Below the pieces are notes generated by a model. It was not told the origin of the DNA, ran no database searches, and saw only the letters and a list, made by a program, of their open reading frames with translations. Positions 1 to 8,808 of a DNA stretch of 43,362 nucleotides are shown here, in pieces (the stretch's first letter is position 1; each line of letters starts with the position of its first letter). Position numbers and translations under genes: made by a program. Origin of the DNA: Erysipelotrichaceae bacterium (GTDB taxonomy: Bacteria; Bacillota_I; Bacilli_A; Erysipelotrichales; Coprobacillaceae); contig JAJQEL010000024.1 in the NCBI GenBank assembly GCA_021201655.1, forward strand, positions 1-43,362, read 5' to 3'.

Positions 1-129
1 CCTTAGTGAACTTTTAATTATTTATTTTGTTCACTTTAGAGAATCATATCATAATCTATATAAAATTTATCGCTTAATTTTCTAATTTCAAAATCATACA
101 TAAAACCTTCAAAAATATCAATCATATAC

Positions 130-156
130 AAAAAGAGGAATCACTATAGATTCCTC
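130..156 (-). terminator. Intrinsic terminator of the structured RNA
   Basis: A perfect 8-bp stem (135-142 with 149-156) and 6-nt loop are followed on the minus strand by a run of five T (130-134). It ends the candidate RNA and possibly read-through from obg. Confidence 0.8.
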
Positions 157-354
157 ATTTTAGCATCCTAAGCCACTTTTATTTTACCGATGTGTCATTG
201 CTTACACACATCATCTAACGCACGGTCAATTTTTATATTATCGACGAGTCAGAACCGTCACTCGTCATCAAAAAAGGATGCAATAAGGTTTCATCTTCTT
301 ATTAATATGCTCATTAATGCATTTAATAACACCTTAAGATGAAATATCCTTTTC
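130..354 (-). ncRNA. Candidate structured non-coding RNA with pseudoknots
   Basis: The minus strand carries a dense set of base-paired elements between a promoter and an intrinsic terminator, with no convincing reading frame. Seen elements, in plus-strand positions: arms 289-297/336-344 (9 bp) with the adjacent 285-288/332-335 pairing, which together give an H-type pseudoknot; an inner stem 299-310/319-329 with one bulge; hairpin 243-249/260-266 (7 bp), whose loop (254-258) pairs perfectly with 222-226; hairpin 189-195/206-212 (7 bp); a long-range 7-bp pairing 163-169/275-281 that would enclose the last two hairpins; and terminator 135-156. A segment at 345-350 can alternatively pair with the 275-280 strand. 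Size about 225 nt. I cannot assign a known family; it resembles large ornate RNAs such as raiA only in complexity. Confidence 0.65.
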
Positions 355-360
355 ACCTTT

Positions 361-388
361 ATTATACACATTTATAAACAAATGTCTA
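361..388 (-). promoter_or_regulatory. Promoter of the structured RNA
   Basis: Read on the minus strand, a -35 TAGACA (383-388) and a perfect -10 TATAAT (361-366) are separated by 16 bp and lie just past the obg stop codon. Transcription would start near 354 and read into the structured RNA. Confidence 0.65.
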
Positions 389-394
389 TCATTT

Positions 395-1678
395 TTATTC
401 ATAGAATTCAAACTCAAAATCTAAAATAATAACTGTATCGCCTGCTTGACAGCCAGCTTTACGCAAGGCATCATCTAAACCAATTTGGCGCATTTTTAAA
501 GCAAAACGCTTAACACCATCATCACTGCCTAATGATGACATTTGTACAATTCTCTCTACTTTAGGACCATCAACGCGCCAGTAATGATTACCTAGATTAT
601 GAATTTCATAGCCTTTTTTATCCTTACTTTCATAAGTATAAAGAACACTATTTTCTATTTCTTCTTCATCATCAAATATAGGTGTTTGATCTAATAAATC
701 AGCAATTGCATATAAAGGTAAATCAACTCCTTCACCAATTAATGCAATAACTGGGAAGATTTGAACATCATCACTTACAAGCTGTTTAAAACGTTGTAAA
801 TTTTCTTCGGCATTTTCTTCATCCATCTTATTAGCTATAACTATTTGTGGGCGATCTAATAAATGATATTGATATTCACCTAATTCATTATTAATAGCTA
901 AATAATCTTCATAAGGATCTCTACCATCATTACCACTCATATCTACAATATGCACAATCACTCGACATCTTTCAATATGTCTTAAAAACTGATGTCCTAA
1001 ACCTTTACCTTGTGAGGCACCTTCAATAAGTCCAGGTAAATCAGCCATAACAAAAGAACGACCATCTTTAGCTTGTACAACACCTAAATTAGGCACTATA
1101 GTAGTAAAAGGATAATCTGCTATTTCAGGTTTGGCACGAGAAACAACTGATAAAAATGTTGATTTGCCAACTGAAGGAAAACCTACTAATCCGACATCTG
1201 CTAATAGTTTTAATTCTATAATTAGATTATATTTTTCACCTGGTTCACCACGCTCACAAATAGTTGGTGCTGGATTGCGACTAGTCGCAAAACGGGCATT
1301 ACCACGTCCGCCTCTACCACCTTTTGCAATAACAACACGTTGACCATCATGAGTTAAATCAGCTAGCTTTTTATTTGTATCTTCATCGATAATAACACTA
1401 CCTACAGGAACCTTTAATATCAAATCATCAGCATCAGCACCATGCATCTTTTTATTCATACCTTGCTGTCCTGCTCTTGCCTTATAACTACGATGATAAC
1501 GAAAATCTAACAACGTTGATAAAGAATGAGTCGCTTCAAATATGATACTGCCTCCTTTACCACCATCGCCACCATAAGGACCGCCTTTAGGCACATAGGC
1601 TTCTTTTCTAAAAGATACAATACCATCGCCACCTTTACCAGATTCAACGTATATATTGACCTTATCAACGAATTTCAT
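395..1678 (-). CDS. obg: GTPase ObgE/CgtA, ribosome assembly and stress
   Basis: Obg-family GTPase that binds the 50S subunit during late assembly. The 427 residues show the three standard parts: glycine-rich Obg fold (about 1-158, with GGDGG and GGRGGRGNA runs), G domain (G1 GFPSVGKS at 166-173, later NKMD), and the C-terminal OCT domain typical of Firmicutes. Length is normal. It is the last gene of the rplU-prp-rpmA-obg operon, an arrangement conserved in Firmicutes. A terminator-like hairpin at 1696-1720 separates it from rpmA and probably lowers its expression relative to the ribosomal proteins. The start ATG at 1678 follows AAGGATGGTGAGT, a weak to moderate ribosome-binding site. Confidence 0.98.
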   Translation of the reverse strand: MKFVDKVNIYVESGKGGDGIVSFRKEAYVPKGGPYGGDGGKGGSIIFEATHSLSTLLDFRYHRSYKARAGQQGMNKKMHGADADDLILKVPVGSVIIDEDTNKKLADLTHDGQRVVIAKGGRGGRGNARFATSRNPAPTICERGEPGEKYNLIIELKLLADVGLVGFPSVGKSTFLSVVSRAKPEIADYPFTTIVPNLGVVQAKDGRSFVMADLPGLIEGASQGKGLGHQFLRHIERCRVIVHIVDMSGNDGRDPYEDYLAINNELGEYQYHLLDRPQIVIANKMDEENAEENLQRFKQLVSDDVQIFPVIALIGEGVDLPLYAIADLLDQTPIFDDEEEIENSVLYTYESKDKKGYEIHNLGNHYWRVDGPKVERIVQMSSLGSDDGVKRFALKMRQIGLDDALRKAGCQAGDTVIILDFEFEFYE

Positions 1679-1695
1679 ATACTCACCATCCTTTA

Positions 1696-1720
1696 TAAAA
1701 AAGAACCTCTCTTGAGGTTC
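1696..1720 (-). terminator. Attenuating terminator between rpmA and obg
   Basis: On the minus strand a GAACCTC/GAGGTTC 7-bp stem with a 4-nt loop is followed by T6, directly after the rpmA stop codon and inside the operon. Only read-through transcripts reach obg unless another promoter exists; I see none. Confidence 0.75.
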
Positions 1721-1723
1721 TCA

Positions 1724-2008
1724 TTAAGCTTGAGGATATACAGAAACTTTTTTTCTATTTTTTCCTAATCTCTCATATTTTACAACACCATCAACTAATG
1801 CAAATAAAGTATCATCTCCACCTTTACCTACATTTGTTCCAGGATGAATCTTAGTTCCTCTTTGTCTATAAATGATAGAACCAGCATGACAGCTTTGTCC
1901 ATCAGATAACTTAGCACCTAATCTTTTTGCATGTGAATCACGACCATTTTTAGTAGAACTAACACCCTTTTTAGATGCAAATAATTGTAAATCTAATTTA
2001 AACAACAT
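1724..2008 (-). CDS. rpmA: 50S ribosomal protein L27 precursor
   Basis: 94-residue L27, a component of the peptidyl-transferase region of the 50S subunit. The N-terminus begins [11 protein letters not shown] followed by SKKG; this is the Firmicutes-type extension that must be removed (after LQLFA) by the protease Prp to expose the functional N-terminus. The rest ([35 protein letters not shown]) is canonical. The prp gene lies immediately upstream with a 4-bp gap, so substrate and protease are co-transcribed. Its mRNA ends partly at the 1696-1720 hairpin. Confidence 0.98.
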   Translation of the reverse strand: MLFKLDLQLFASKKGVSSTKNGRDSHAKRLGAKLSDGQSCHAGSIIYRQRGTKIHPGTNVGKGGDDTLFALVDGVVKYERLGKNRKKVSVYPQA

Positions 2009-2012
2009 GGTT

Positions 2013-2330
2013 TTATACCTCCATCTCCATAATTTTTAAATAATCCTTATAGGACTCTTCAATTGACTTCAAAATCGTTTCAAATGTCTCTAGTACCACC
2101 TGATGTATTTCATTCAATTGTTCCACAACTATATGACAATATCCTGTTTCTAGTTCAATACTTCCACAATCCAGAAAATCACGCTTATCAAGCTCATTAG
2201 CAATACCTACACACGCTGTACTAACACCTGCACAAACCAAATCAAATCCATACTCAGCACTTCCAGCATGACCAGATACCTCTATTTCGAGGATATTGTT
2301 TTCTTCTTTTACTATTTTAACATTAACCAT
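2013..2330 (-). CDS. prp: Ribosomal-processing cysteine protease Prp
   Basis: Small cysteine protease (YsxB family) that clips the L27 N-terminal extension. I place the start at the ATG at 2330 ([10 protein letters not shown]), giving 105 residues, the usual family length; a longer in-frame reading up to 2498 would run inside rplU in another frame and has no family match. Catalytic pair visible: His21 in SGHAG and Cys33 in DLVCAGVS, the hallmark H-x11-C spacing. The start overlaps the rplU stop by 8 bp, implying translational coupling. The frame ends just before rpmA, whose product is the substrate. Confidence 0.95.
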   Translation of the reverse strand: MVNVKIVKEENNILEIEVSGHAGSAEYGFDLVCAGVSTACVGIANELDKRDFLDCGSIELETGYCHIVVEQLNEIHQVVLETFETILKSIEESYKDYLKIMEMEV

Positions 2331-2628
2331 TGATAGCTTCAATAAGTAATTTTGTATAAGGTTGTCTATGACCTTGTTTTTTATGATAGTTCTTTTTAGG
2401 ATTATATTTGTAGACTGTAATTTTTCTGTCTTTTCCTTGTTTTTCAACTTTAGCGTTAACACTTGCATCCTTAATATAAGGATTACCAATTTTTGCACCT
2501 TCAGAAATATATAAGACTTTATCTAAAGTGATTTCATCACCTTCAGCAACATCTAATTTTTCTACAAAAATACTTTGTCCTACTTCAACCTTAAATTGTT
2601 TTCCACCTGTTTCAACAACTGCGTACAT
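2323..2628 (-). CDS. rplU: 50S ribosomal protein L21
   Basis: 101-residue L21, an early-assembly 50S protein. The sequence begins [15 protein letters not shown], the universal L21 N-terminus, and contains the conserved basic C-terminal block with [14 protein letters not shown]. It is the first gene of the rplU-prp-rpmA-obg operon. A strong GGAGG-type site (AAGGAGGTACATC) precedes the ATG. Upstream lie a near-consensus promoter and a structured leader that probably mediates autoregulation. Confidence 0.98.
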   Translation of the reverse strand: MYAVVETGGKQFKVEVGQSIFVEKLDVAEGDEITLDKVLYISEGAKIGNPYIKDASVNAKVEKQGKDRKITVYKYNPKKNYHKKQGHRQPYTKLLIEAING

Positions 2629-2639
2629 GATGTACCTCC

Positions 2640-2727
2640 TTTTATTTTATATTCCAAGACTCGCCAACCAAGGCAGCAATAGCATTTAATACCTTTTATG
2701 TGCGGTTGTAGCTAGAGGTCTACAACA
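2640..2727 (-). promoter_or_regulatory. L21-type ribosomal protein leader
   Basis: The transcribed leader between the promoter and rplU contains a TTGTAG/CTACAA hairpin at its 5' end, then a conserved-looking segment reading TTGGTTGGCGAGTCTTGG. Position, length (about 90 nt) and architecture match the Firmicutes L21 leader known upstream of rplU, which is thought to bind a ribosomal protein of the operon. The family assignment is from memory of the motif, not a covariance search. Confidence 0.65.
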
Positions 2728-2732
2728 AGAGT

Positions 2733-2761
2733 ATAATAGCATTTTATTACTTTATCGTCAA
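2733..2761 (-). promoter_or_regulatory. Promoter of rplU-prp-rpmA-obg
   Basis: The minus strand has -35 TTGACG (2756-2761), a 17-bp spacer and -10 TATTAT (2733-2738). The -35 overlaps the stop codon of xerC. Expected start is near 2726, at the beginning of the L21 leader. Confidence 0.8.
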
Positions 2762-3669
2762 TCTTTTTTTACATTATTTCGAGGATGTGAATGATCATAA
2801 ACTTCTTTTAAATGTTGAATCGAAACATGAGTATAAATTTGTGTTGTCGATAACGAAGCATGACCTAATAGCTCCTGAACTAAACGAATATCAATACCTT
2901 CTTCTAATAAATGAGTTGCAAAAGAATGTCTAAAAGTATGCGGATGAATCTTTTTCGTAGGATCATAGTTTTCACTCACCCGATCAACAATATTTTCTAC
3001 CCCACGATTTGTCAGTTTTCTGCCAAATCGATTAATAAATACATAATCATGATCTTCATGATACTTATCCATGAGTTCTTTGCGATCATCTTGAATATAA
3101 TTTTTTAGACACTCAGCTGCAAAATCATGAAAAGGCACATAACGGTCTTTTTTCCCTTTGCCATGAATAAGTAGTACTTGTCTACAAAAATCAATCTGTG
3201 CTAACGTCAAATTAACAATCTCACTACATCTTAATCCTGAAGCATACATCAACTCTAGCATAGCCTGATTTCTTCTGCCAAGAGGTGTAGAAATATCTAT
3301 ACTATCTAATAAGTCTATCATTTCATCAATATATAAAACATCAGGGTTTCTTTGTCCTGTTTTTAATGAATCTACTTCTAAAAAAGGATTATCATTTATA
3401 TATTCTTCATTTTGCATAAATTTATAAAATCCTCGTAAAGAAGATATTTTGCGATTAATGGTTTTTGCGGCTAAATCATCAAGATGAAGCATTGTTAAAT
3501 AGCCACGAATATCCTGATAAGTCACAGTTAAACAATCATCAATAGCTTCTTGTTTTAAATAACTAAGAAATGAATCAATATCTCTTTCATATTCTTTGAT
3601 TGTTAGATCAGAATAATTCTTTTGATAATGTAAATAATCAAGATATTCTTTTTTATATTGATTGTTCAT
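2758..3669 (-). CDS. xerC: Tyrosine recombinase XerC
   Basis: Site-specific tyrosine recombinase of chromosome dimer resolution, 303 residues. The N-terminal SAM-like core-binding domain spans about 1-90. The catalytic domain shows the Arg in SGLRCSEI, the [12 protein letters not shown] box, [15 protein letters not shown] and the catalytic Tyr in that last motif. Linkage to trmFO and topA is the standard xerC neighbourhood in Firmicutes, which argues for XerC rather than XerD or a phage integrase. The start overlaps the end of trmFO by 17 bp and is preceded by GAAGGAA. The usual downstream hslVU-codY genes are missing; the rplU operon follows instead. Confidence 0.92.
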   Translation of the reverse strand: MNNQYKKEYLDYLHYQKNYSDLTIKEYERDIDSFLSYLKQEAIDDCLTVTYQDIRGYLTMLHLDDLAAKTINRKISSLRGFYKFMQNEEYINDNPFLEVDSLKTGQRNPDVLYIDEMIDLLDSIDISTPLGRRNQAMLELMYASGLRCSEIVNLTLAQIDFCRQVLLIHGKGKKDRYVPFHDFAAECLKNYIQDDRKELMDKYHEDHDYVFINRFGRKLTNRGVENIVDRVSENYDPTKKIHPHTFRHSFATHLLEEGIDIRLVQELLGHASLSTTQIYTHVSIQHLKEVYDHSHPRNNVKKD

Positions 3670-4942
3670 GCATAAATTCCTTCATTTCCTTAATAGCACG
3701 CGTTGCATAAGCAGCTTTTCGTTCTTTTTTCTTAACTCTACCTTCTAAAGAAGGCAATATACCAAAATTGGCTTTCATTGGCTGAAAGTTTGTTTTATCA
3801 GCATGTGTAATATAATAAGCTAAAGACCCCATAACCGTATTTTGCGGATAAACAAGCGGTTCGAAACCTTTAAGATAACGAGCCATATTAACGCCAGCAA
3901 CCAAACCACTTTGGGCTGATTCTACATAACCTTCAACACCTGTCATTTGTCCAGCAAAATATAAATCGTCGCGATAGATATACTGATATGTTTGTTTTAA
4001 ACAAGTTGGTGAACATATGTAAGAATTACGATGCATCACGCCATATCTCACAATTTCTGCATTTTGTAAACCAGGTATCATATGAATAATGCGCTTTTGT
4101 TCACCCCATTTTAAATGAGTTTGAAAGCCGACAATATTATATAATGAACCGATGGCATTATCCATCCTTAACTGAACAACGGCATGATATCTATGACCGT
4201 CTTTTTCTAGGCCAACCGGTTTCATTGGTCCAAATAATAAGGTTTGTTTACCTCTTTGTGCCATCACTTCAAAAGGCATACACCCTTCAAAAAATTTTTC
4301 ATCATCTTCCTTAACCGTTTCAGCATGAATTAAAGCATCATAGAAAGCATCAAATTCCGTTTCATCCATAGGACAATTTATATATTCAGCTTCGCCTTTA
4401 TCATATCTTGATTTATAGTATGCAATATTAAAATCAATGCTCTCTTTAGTCACAATGGGTGCTGCTGCATCATAAAAATAGAAAGCATCCTCTTGAAGTA
4501 ATTCCTTAATAGCTAGAGATAACTTATCACTGGTCAAAGGGCCAGTCGCAATAATGGTAGGGCCATCAGGAATAGTTGTTATTTCTTCATGTTTAACTTC
4601 CACTAAAGGATGATAACTTATATATTCCGTAATATCTTTAGAAAAACCATAACGATCAACCGCTAAAGAACCACCAGCAGGTACACGATGCTTTTGTGCC
4701 ATTTTAATAATAATACTATCATGCATACGCATTTCTTCTTTTAACACCCCAACTGCATTAGTTAAACCATCAGCGCGTAAAGAATTCGAACAAACTAGTT
4801 CTGCAAAATATTGAGTTTTATGTGCACCTGTAGATTTTTGTGGACGCATTTCATATAAAGTAACAGGAATACCACGTTTGACTAGCTGATAAGTCGCCTC
4901 TACGCCAGCCAACCCAGCTCCAATCACATTGACTTTTTCCAT
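3653..4942 (-). CDS. trmFO: tRNA (uracil-54-C5) methyltransferase, folate-dependent
   Basis: TrmFO (Gid) makes 5-methyluridine at position 54 of tRNA using methylenetetrahydrofolate and FAD. The 429-residue protein starts with the FAD-binding GAGLAGVEA motif (8-16). Further family landmarks are YEMRP, the [11 protein letters not shown] segment and the C-terminal [17 protein letters not shown], a second flavin-binding region. Length is normal. It sits between topA and xerC in the conserved order, with an intrinsic terminator between topA and its ribosome-binding site AAGGAATGAG. Confidence 0.97.
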   Translation of the reverse strand: MEKVNVIGAGLAGVEATYQLVKRGIPVTLYEMRPQKSTGAHKTQYFAELVCSNSLRADGLTNAVGVLKEEMRMHDSIIIKMAQKHRVPAGGSLAVDRYGFSKDITEYISYHPLVEVKHEEITTIPDGPTIIATGPLTSDKLSLAIKELLQEDAFYFYDAAAPIVTKESIDFNIAYYKSRYDKGEAEYINCPMDETEFDAFYDALIHAETVKEDDEKFFEGCMPFEVMAQRGKQTLLFGPMKPVGLEKDGHRYHAVVQLRMDNAIGSLYNIVGFQTHLKWGEQKRIIHMIPGLQNAEIVRYGVMHRNSYICSPTCLKQTYQYIYRDDLYFAGQMTGVEGYVESAQSGLVAGVNMARYLKGFEPLVYPQNTVMGSLAYYITHADKTNFQPMKANFGILPSLEGRVKKKERKAAYATRAIKEMKEFMHEQSI

Positions 4943-4959
4943 TTTTTCTCATTCCTTTC

Positions 4960-4983
4960 AAAAAAGTCCTAATCTAGGACTTT
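4960..4983 (-). terminator. Terminator at the end of topA
   Basis: On the minus strand an AGTCCTA/TAGGACT hairpin is followed by T6. The topA TAG stop lies at the hairpin loop. Expression of trmFO then depends on read-through or a promoter I cannot see. Confidence 0.75.
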
Positions 4984-7064
4984 TTTTCTTTAATAATCGT
5001 CTTACATTTTGGATAATTAGAACACGCCTTAAATTCTCCCCAGCGACCCTTTTTAATAACTATAGGACTCCCACAATTTGGACAGACTTCATCAGTTTTA
5101 ATAGGTTCCTGTTTTGACTTTTTTTCATTTTTAATATATTTACATTCAGGATAAGAAGAACAAGCCTGAAAACGGCCATATCGTCCCATTTTATATACCA
5201 TTGGCGAACCACATTTTGGACATGTTTCTCCAGTATATTCTATTTCTTTTGGCTCTTTTTTAATATATTTACATTTTGGATAAGATGAGCAAGCAACAAA
5301 ATCACCATACTTGCCTTTTCTTACCACTAAATCCGAACCACATTCTGGACATTTTTCGCCTGTTTTTTCAGCTTCTACCTGTTCCATTTTTTCATAAGCA
5401 TTATCTAATAAAGGTTCAAAACGATCTTCAAATGATGATAAAGCATGAACATAATCATCATCACCTTTAGCAATATCATCTAACACTTCTTCCATTTGGG
5501 CTGTATATTCAACATTAATAATGCTATCAAAATAAGCTACTAATTGATTATTTGTAAGAATCCCGGATTCCGTAGGCTTAAACGTACGATCAACCATTTC
5601 AACATATCTTCTTGTAACAATTGTATCGATAATACTAGCATAAGTACTAGGTCTACCAATACCTAATTCTTCTAATTCTCTAATAAGTTTTGCTTCTGTA
5701 TAACGAGCTGGTGGCTTTGTAAAATGTTGAGATTTCTTGATATCTTTACTTAATAATTCTTCTTGCATATCAACGTCTGGTAAAATCTCATCTTTTTGTT
5801 TTTCATATTGACTATAAACACGTAAATAACCATCAAAAACAATGACTGAACCACTTGCTTTAAATTCATAATGACTATTATCCAATAAAATTGTTGTTGC
5901 ATTTAATGTTGCACTACTCATAAGTGAAGCTAAAGCACGTGCATAAATCATGGCATATAATTTATATTCATCGTTCGTTAAATATTTTTTGACACTTTCA
6001 GGTGTACGAAGAACACTCGTAGGTCGAATAGCTTCATGAGCGTCTTGTACATTTTCCTTCTTCTTGCTGCTTTTTACACTACCTACATATTTTTTTCCAT
6101 ATTTTTCATTAATATATTTTTTAGCATCACTAACAAAAGTATCTGATAAACGAATAGAGTCAGTACGCATATAAGTAATTAAACCGACTGTTTCATTGCC
6201 AATATCCACACCTTCATAAAGCTTTTGAGCTATTTGCATCGTTTTTCTTGCTTTAAAATTGAGTTTAGATGAAGCTTCCTGTTGCAAAGTTGAAGTAATA
6301 AATGGTGGCTTAGAAGCTCTTTTCTTATGTGTTTTTTTGACATCAGATACTATAAATTCTTTATTTAATGATTCGTAAACCTGATTAGTTTGCTCCTCAT
6401 TTTTAAGTTCAATCTTTTTACCTTGATATTTAGAAAGCTCTGCTGCAAATTCAATATCATCTTTTTCAAACAAAGCTTTAATACGCCAGTATTCTTCTGG
6501 TTGAAATGCTTCAATTTCTACTTCTCTTTCACAAATCAATCTTAAGGCGACTGATTGGACACGTCCAGCCGATTTTGATTTAATCTTTTTTTGTAGTAAT
6601 TTGGATAATTTAAAACCAATAATACGATCTAAAACACGTCTTGTTTCTTGTGACTTCACTAAATTTTGATCAATCTGACGAGGATTCTCTAAAGCATGAA
6701 CAACAGCATCCTTCGTAACTTCATTAAAAACAATACGATTATCTAAACTCTGATCCAATCCCAAAACTTCCGCTAAATGCCATGAAATGGCTTCTCCTTC
6801 ACGATCAGGGTCAGTTGCCAGATAAACATAATCAGCATTCTTAACAGATTTCTTTAATTCTTTAACAACATCTTTTTTATCCTTATTTATTACATAATGA
6901 GGCTTGAAATTGTCTTCAATATCAACTCCAAGTCCACCTTTTCCCGTTGTGGCTAAGTCTCTAATATGTCCTTTTGAAGAAGTTACTTCATAATTTGAAC
7001 CAAGATACTTTTCAATCGTTTTTGATTTAGAAGGTGATTCAACAATCACTAAGTTCTTTCCCAT
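4974..7064 (-). CDS. topA: DNA topoisomerase I
   Basis: Type IA topoisomerase relaxing negative supercoils, 696 residues. N-terminal Toprim domain (NLVIVESPSKSKTIEKYLG, with TDPDREGEA providing the metal-binding acidic residues), then the cleavage/religation core with active-site Tyr298 in GLITYMRTDS. The C-terminus carries three four-cysteine zinc-ribbon repeats, each of the form CPxCGS...ACSxYPxC, in the last 120 residues. This is the usual Firmicutes layout. It lies between dprA and trmFO as in related genomes. A GGAGG site sits upstream of the ATG at 7064. Confidence 0.98.
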   Translation of the reverse strand: MGKNLVIVESPSKSKTIEKYLGSNYEVTSSKGHIRDLATTGKGGLGVDIEDNFKPHYVINKDKKDVVKELKKSVKNADYVYLATDPDREGEAISWHLAEVLGLDQSLDNRIVFNEVTKDAVVHALENPRQIDQNLVKSQETRRVLDRIIGFKLSKLLQKKIKSKSAGRVQSVALRLICEREVEIEAFQPEEYWRIKALFEKDDIEFAAELSKYQGKKIELKNEEQTNQVYESLNKEFIVSDVKKTHKKRASKPPFITSTLQQEASSKLNFKARKTMQIAQKLYEGVDIGNETVGLITYMRTDSIRLSDTFVSDAKKYINEKYGKKYVGSVKSSKKKENVQDAHEAIRPTSVLRTPESVKKYLTNDEYKLYAMIYARALASLMSSATLNATTILLDNSHYEFKASGSVIVFDGYLRVYSQYEKQKDEILPDVDMQEELLSKDIKKSQHFTKPPARYTEAKLIRELEELGIGRPSTYASIIDTIVTRRYVEMVDRTFKPTESGILTNNQLVAYFDSIINVEYTAQMEEVLDDIAKGDDDYVHALSSFEDRFEPLLDNAYEKMEQVEAEKTGEKCPECGSDLVVRKGKYGDFVACSSYPKCKYIKKEPKEIEYTGETCPKCGSPMVYKMGRYGRFQACSSYPECKYIKNEKKSKQEPIKTDEVCPNCGSPIVIKKGRWGEFKACSNYPKCKTIIKEKKS

Positions 7065-7110
7065 AATATTCCTCCTAGCTTTTCTATTATTATTTGTTTT
7101 TTAAAATTTG

Positions 7111-7875
7111 TCAATGAAAATCTTCATCTTCCATAATATCAGTAACATTTAGTACTAAGGTCGCTCCTTGCTTAATCAGTTCATTGCAACCATTATAGTC
7201 ATTATAACGAGCTGGTATGCAATAAATTGTCTTTCCTTGTTCTAATGCATAACCAGCTGTAATCATCGTACCACTTTTAACTCTCGCCTCTGTAACAAGA
7301 ATGGACGAAGATAAACCAGCAATAATGCGATTACGAAATGGAAATTGTTTTCTAGAAGGTGTTGTCAAATTTGGATATTCACTCATAATTAGCTGATTTT
7401 CTTTTAATTCATCATATAAAAAACGATTCTCTTTCGGATAAATATAATCAATACCAGTACCTAAAATAGCTATCGTTGAACCTTGATTATTAATAGCTGA
7501 CCAATGCGCAACAGCATCAACTCCTTTGGCCATACCACTGACAATCGTATAACCATTTAAAGCTAAATTTTTGACAAAATAATCTGTTGCCTGTTTTCCA
7601 TAATCACTCATTTGTCGCATACCTACTACACCAATCGTTTTATTTTTTACTAAATCTAAATTTCCATAATAATATAATACAAATGGTGGTGCATCAATTG
7701 CTTTTAATTTTTCGGGATAGTCTTCACTTAACAATGTTGTATACTTACAATTTAAAAACTTTAATAAATTATTTTTTAATTCTTCATCAACTTCTTCATG
7801 ATTCTTAATAGCTCTTAAAATCAAATTAAAATCACCATGATATTTTAATGATAAATATAATAATGTTTGTTCCAT
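7111..7875 (-). CDS. dprA: DNA-processing protein DprA (Smf), short form
   Basis: DprA loads RecA on incoming single-stranded DNA in natural transformation. The 254-residue protein has a short N-terminal helical part (about 1-70) and the Rossmann-like core: GVVGMRQMSDYG, VSGMAKGVDAVAHW, AILGTGIDYIYP, SEYP, FPFRNRIIAGLS. It stops soon after VLNVTDIMEDE, so the C-terminal winged-helix found in longer DprA proteins is absent; such short forms are common in Firmicutes. Its natural upstream region has been displaced: the start codon and ribosome-binding site are duplicated at 9506-9531 on the far side of the AbiE cassette. dprA now probably relies on the abiE transcript. Confidence 0.93.
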   Translation of the reverse strand: MEQTLLYLSLKYHGDFNLILRAIKNHEEVDEELKNNLLKFLNCKYTTLLSEDYPEKLKAIDAPPFVLYYYGNLDLVKNKTIGVVGMRQMSDYGKQATDYFVKNLALNGYTIVSGMAKGVDAVAHWSAINNQGSTIAILGTGIDYIYPKENRFLYDELKENQLIMSEYPNLTTPSRKQFPFRNRIIAGLSSSILVTEARVKSGTMITAGYALEQGKTIYCIPARYNDYNGCNELIKQGATLVLNVTDIMEDEDFH

Positions 7876-7895
7876 AATAATCCTCCAATCAAAAA
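7870..7895. repeat. 26-bp direct repeat, copy 1 (left edge of AbiE insert)
   Basis: This copy contains the dprA start codon (complement of 7873-7875) and its GGAGG ribosome-binding site. It is identical over 26 bp to 9506-9531. The two copies bracket the AbiE genes and look like a target duplication or a recombination scar. Confidence 0.85.
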
Positions 7896-7899
7896 TAAA

Positions 7900-8808
7900 T
7901 TATATATTTTCTACCCATTTGCATACTCTACTATTCCAAATATTATGGCATATTGTTTCAGTAATGATACATTCCCATAACGGTTCAATAAAATAATAAA
8001 TTTCATTTATAACAACAGAAAATAACAATCTTTCATCTCCTATCGATTTTAGAAACAACTCCCATCTTATAAGCATATCATTATTAGATGATAAAATTTT
8101 TAAATGATTTAAACTATTTTCATCATATTTTGTATTTCGATAATTCATAGTTTCATAAAGTGCCAATTGTAATTTATAACCTTCAAAGTCATAGGTTCTA
8201 GATAAGTAATAAATATCATAAAAATCTTTCATTCTGCTTGATAATTCAAATCTTTGTAATATTGCATCAAATTTTTCAGCAATTGTACTTTCTAAGGAAT
8301 AAGTGAATATAATAGGTGATTCGTATTCTGGAAGTTGTGTTTGTATTGATCTCTTTACTGGTTCAGGCAAAACTATATCACCAACTCCAATATCAATATG
8401 AAAAGGAACACGTATATTTCTTATCATTCCGATAAGTTGTACACATGTTCCATGATATTTCTTTTGTGGTGTAATTTCATAACACTTTAATATTTGAAAA
8501 CTTACAAAATCATTTTCGGTAGGAGTATCAATAATTTTCTTAATCATTAGCTCAATGTTAGCTACAGAATTTGGATAATTCTGTAGAAGAAAATCTACAT
8601 CAAGTGTAGATCTACTTTCAAAATTAGTTAATATGTATATAAACAGACCTCCTTTTAAGACCAAAAAATCTTTAAACTGTGATTTTGAAAGTCTTCTTAA
8701 AAACTCTTCTTGCATAAACAATTGCAAGCATTGTTGATAATTAACATTTAATAAAATTGATCTATTTTTTAATCTAGCTAAAACTGACGATACATAATCC
8801 TTCATCAT
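7900..8808 (-). CDS. AbiEii-type nucleotidyltransferase toxin
   Basis: Toxin half of an AbiE type IV toxin-antitoxin/phage abortive-infection system. Motifs fit the nucleotidyltransferase family: LKGGLFIY (Gly53-Gly54), the S-T-L-D-V-D metal-binding pair (Asp70, Asp72), and the distal KFDAILQRF...RMKDFYDIYYLSR block. Members transfer nucleotides to tRNA acceptor ends and arrest growth; the exact target here is unknown. I choose the ATG at 8808 (302 residues): it has AGGAG at a 7-nt spacing and forms a 4-bp ATGA overlap with the antitoxin gene; an upstream GTG at 8814 has no room for a ribosome-binding site. Inserted between dprA and its original upstream region. Confidence 0.9.
   Translation of the reverse strand: MMKDYVSSVLARLKNRSILLNVNYQQCLQLFMQEEFLRRLSKSQFKDFLVLKGGLFIYILTNFESRSTLDVDFLLQNYPNSVANIELMIKKIIDTPTENDFVSFQILKCYEITPQKKYHGTCVQLIGMIRNIRVPFHIDIGVGDIVLPEPVKRSIQTQLPEYESPIIFTYSLESTIAEKFDAILQRFELSSRMKDFYDIYYLSRTYDFEGYKLQLALYETMNYRNTKYDENSLNHLKILSSNNDMLIRWELFLKSIGDERLLFSVVINEIYYFIEPLWECIITETICHNIWNSRVCKWVENI

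Noticed and set aside
1-35. Inverted repeat AGTGAAC (5-11) / GTTCACT (29-35)
   Set aside because: Short arms, 17-nt A/T-rich loop and no T-run make it a poor terminator. It may belong to a feature outside the window.
36-125. 29-codon frame on the minus strand (begins MIDIFEGFMY)
   Set aside because: No ribosome-binding site, it starts within 10 bp of the structured RNA terminator, and I see no family resemblance. It could be a small protein but there is no support.
2331-2498. Longer start for Prp at 2498
   Set aside because: The extra 56 residues lie inside rplU in another frame, are lysine-rich and out of keeping with the family. The ATG at 2330 gives the normal length.
3861-3880. tRNA-like T-arm sequence (GGTTCGAAACC)
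   Set aside because: It lies within the trmFO coding sequence and no cloverleaf can be built around it.
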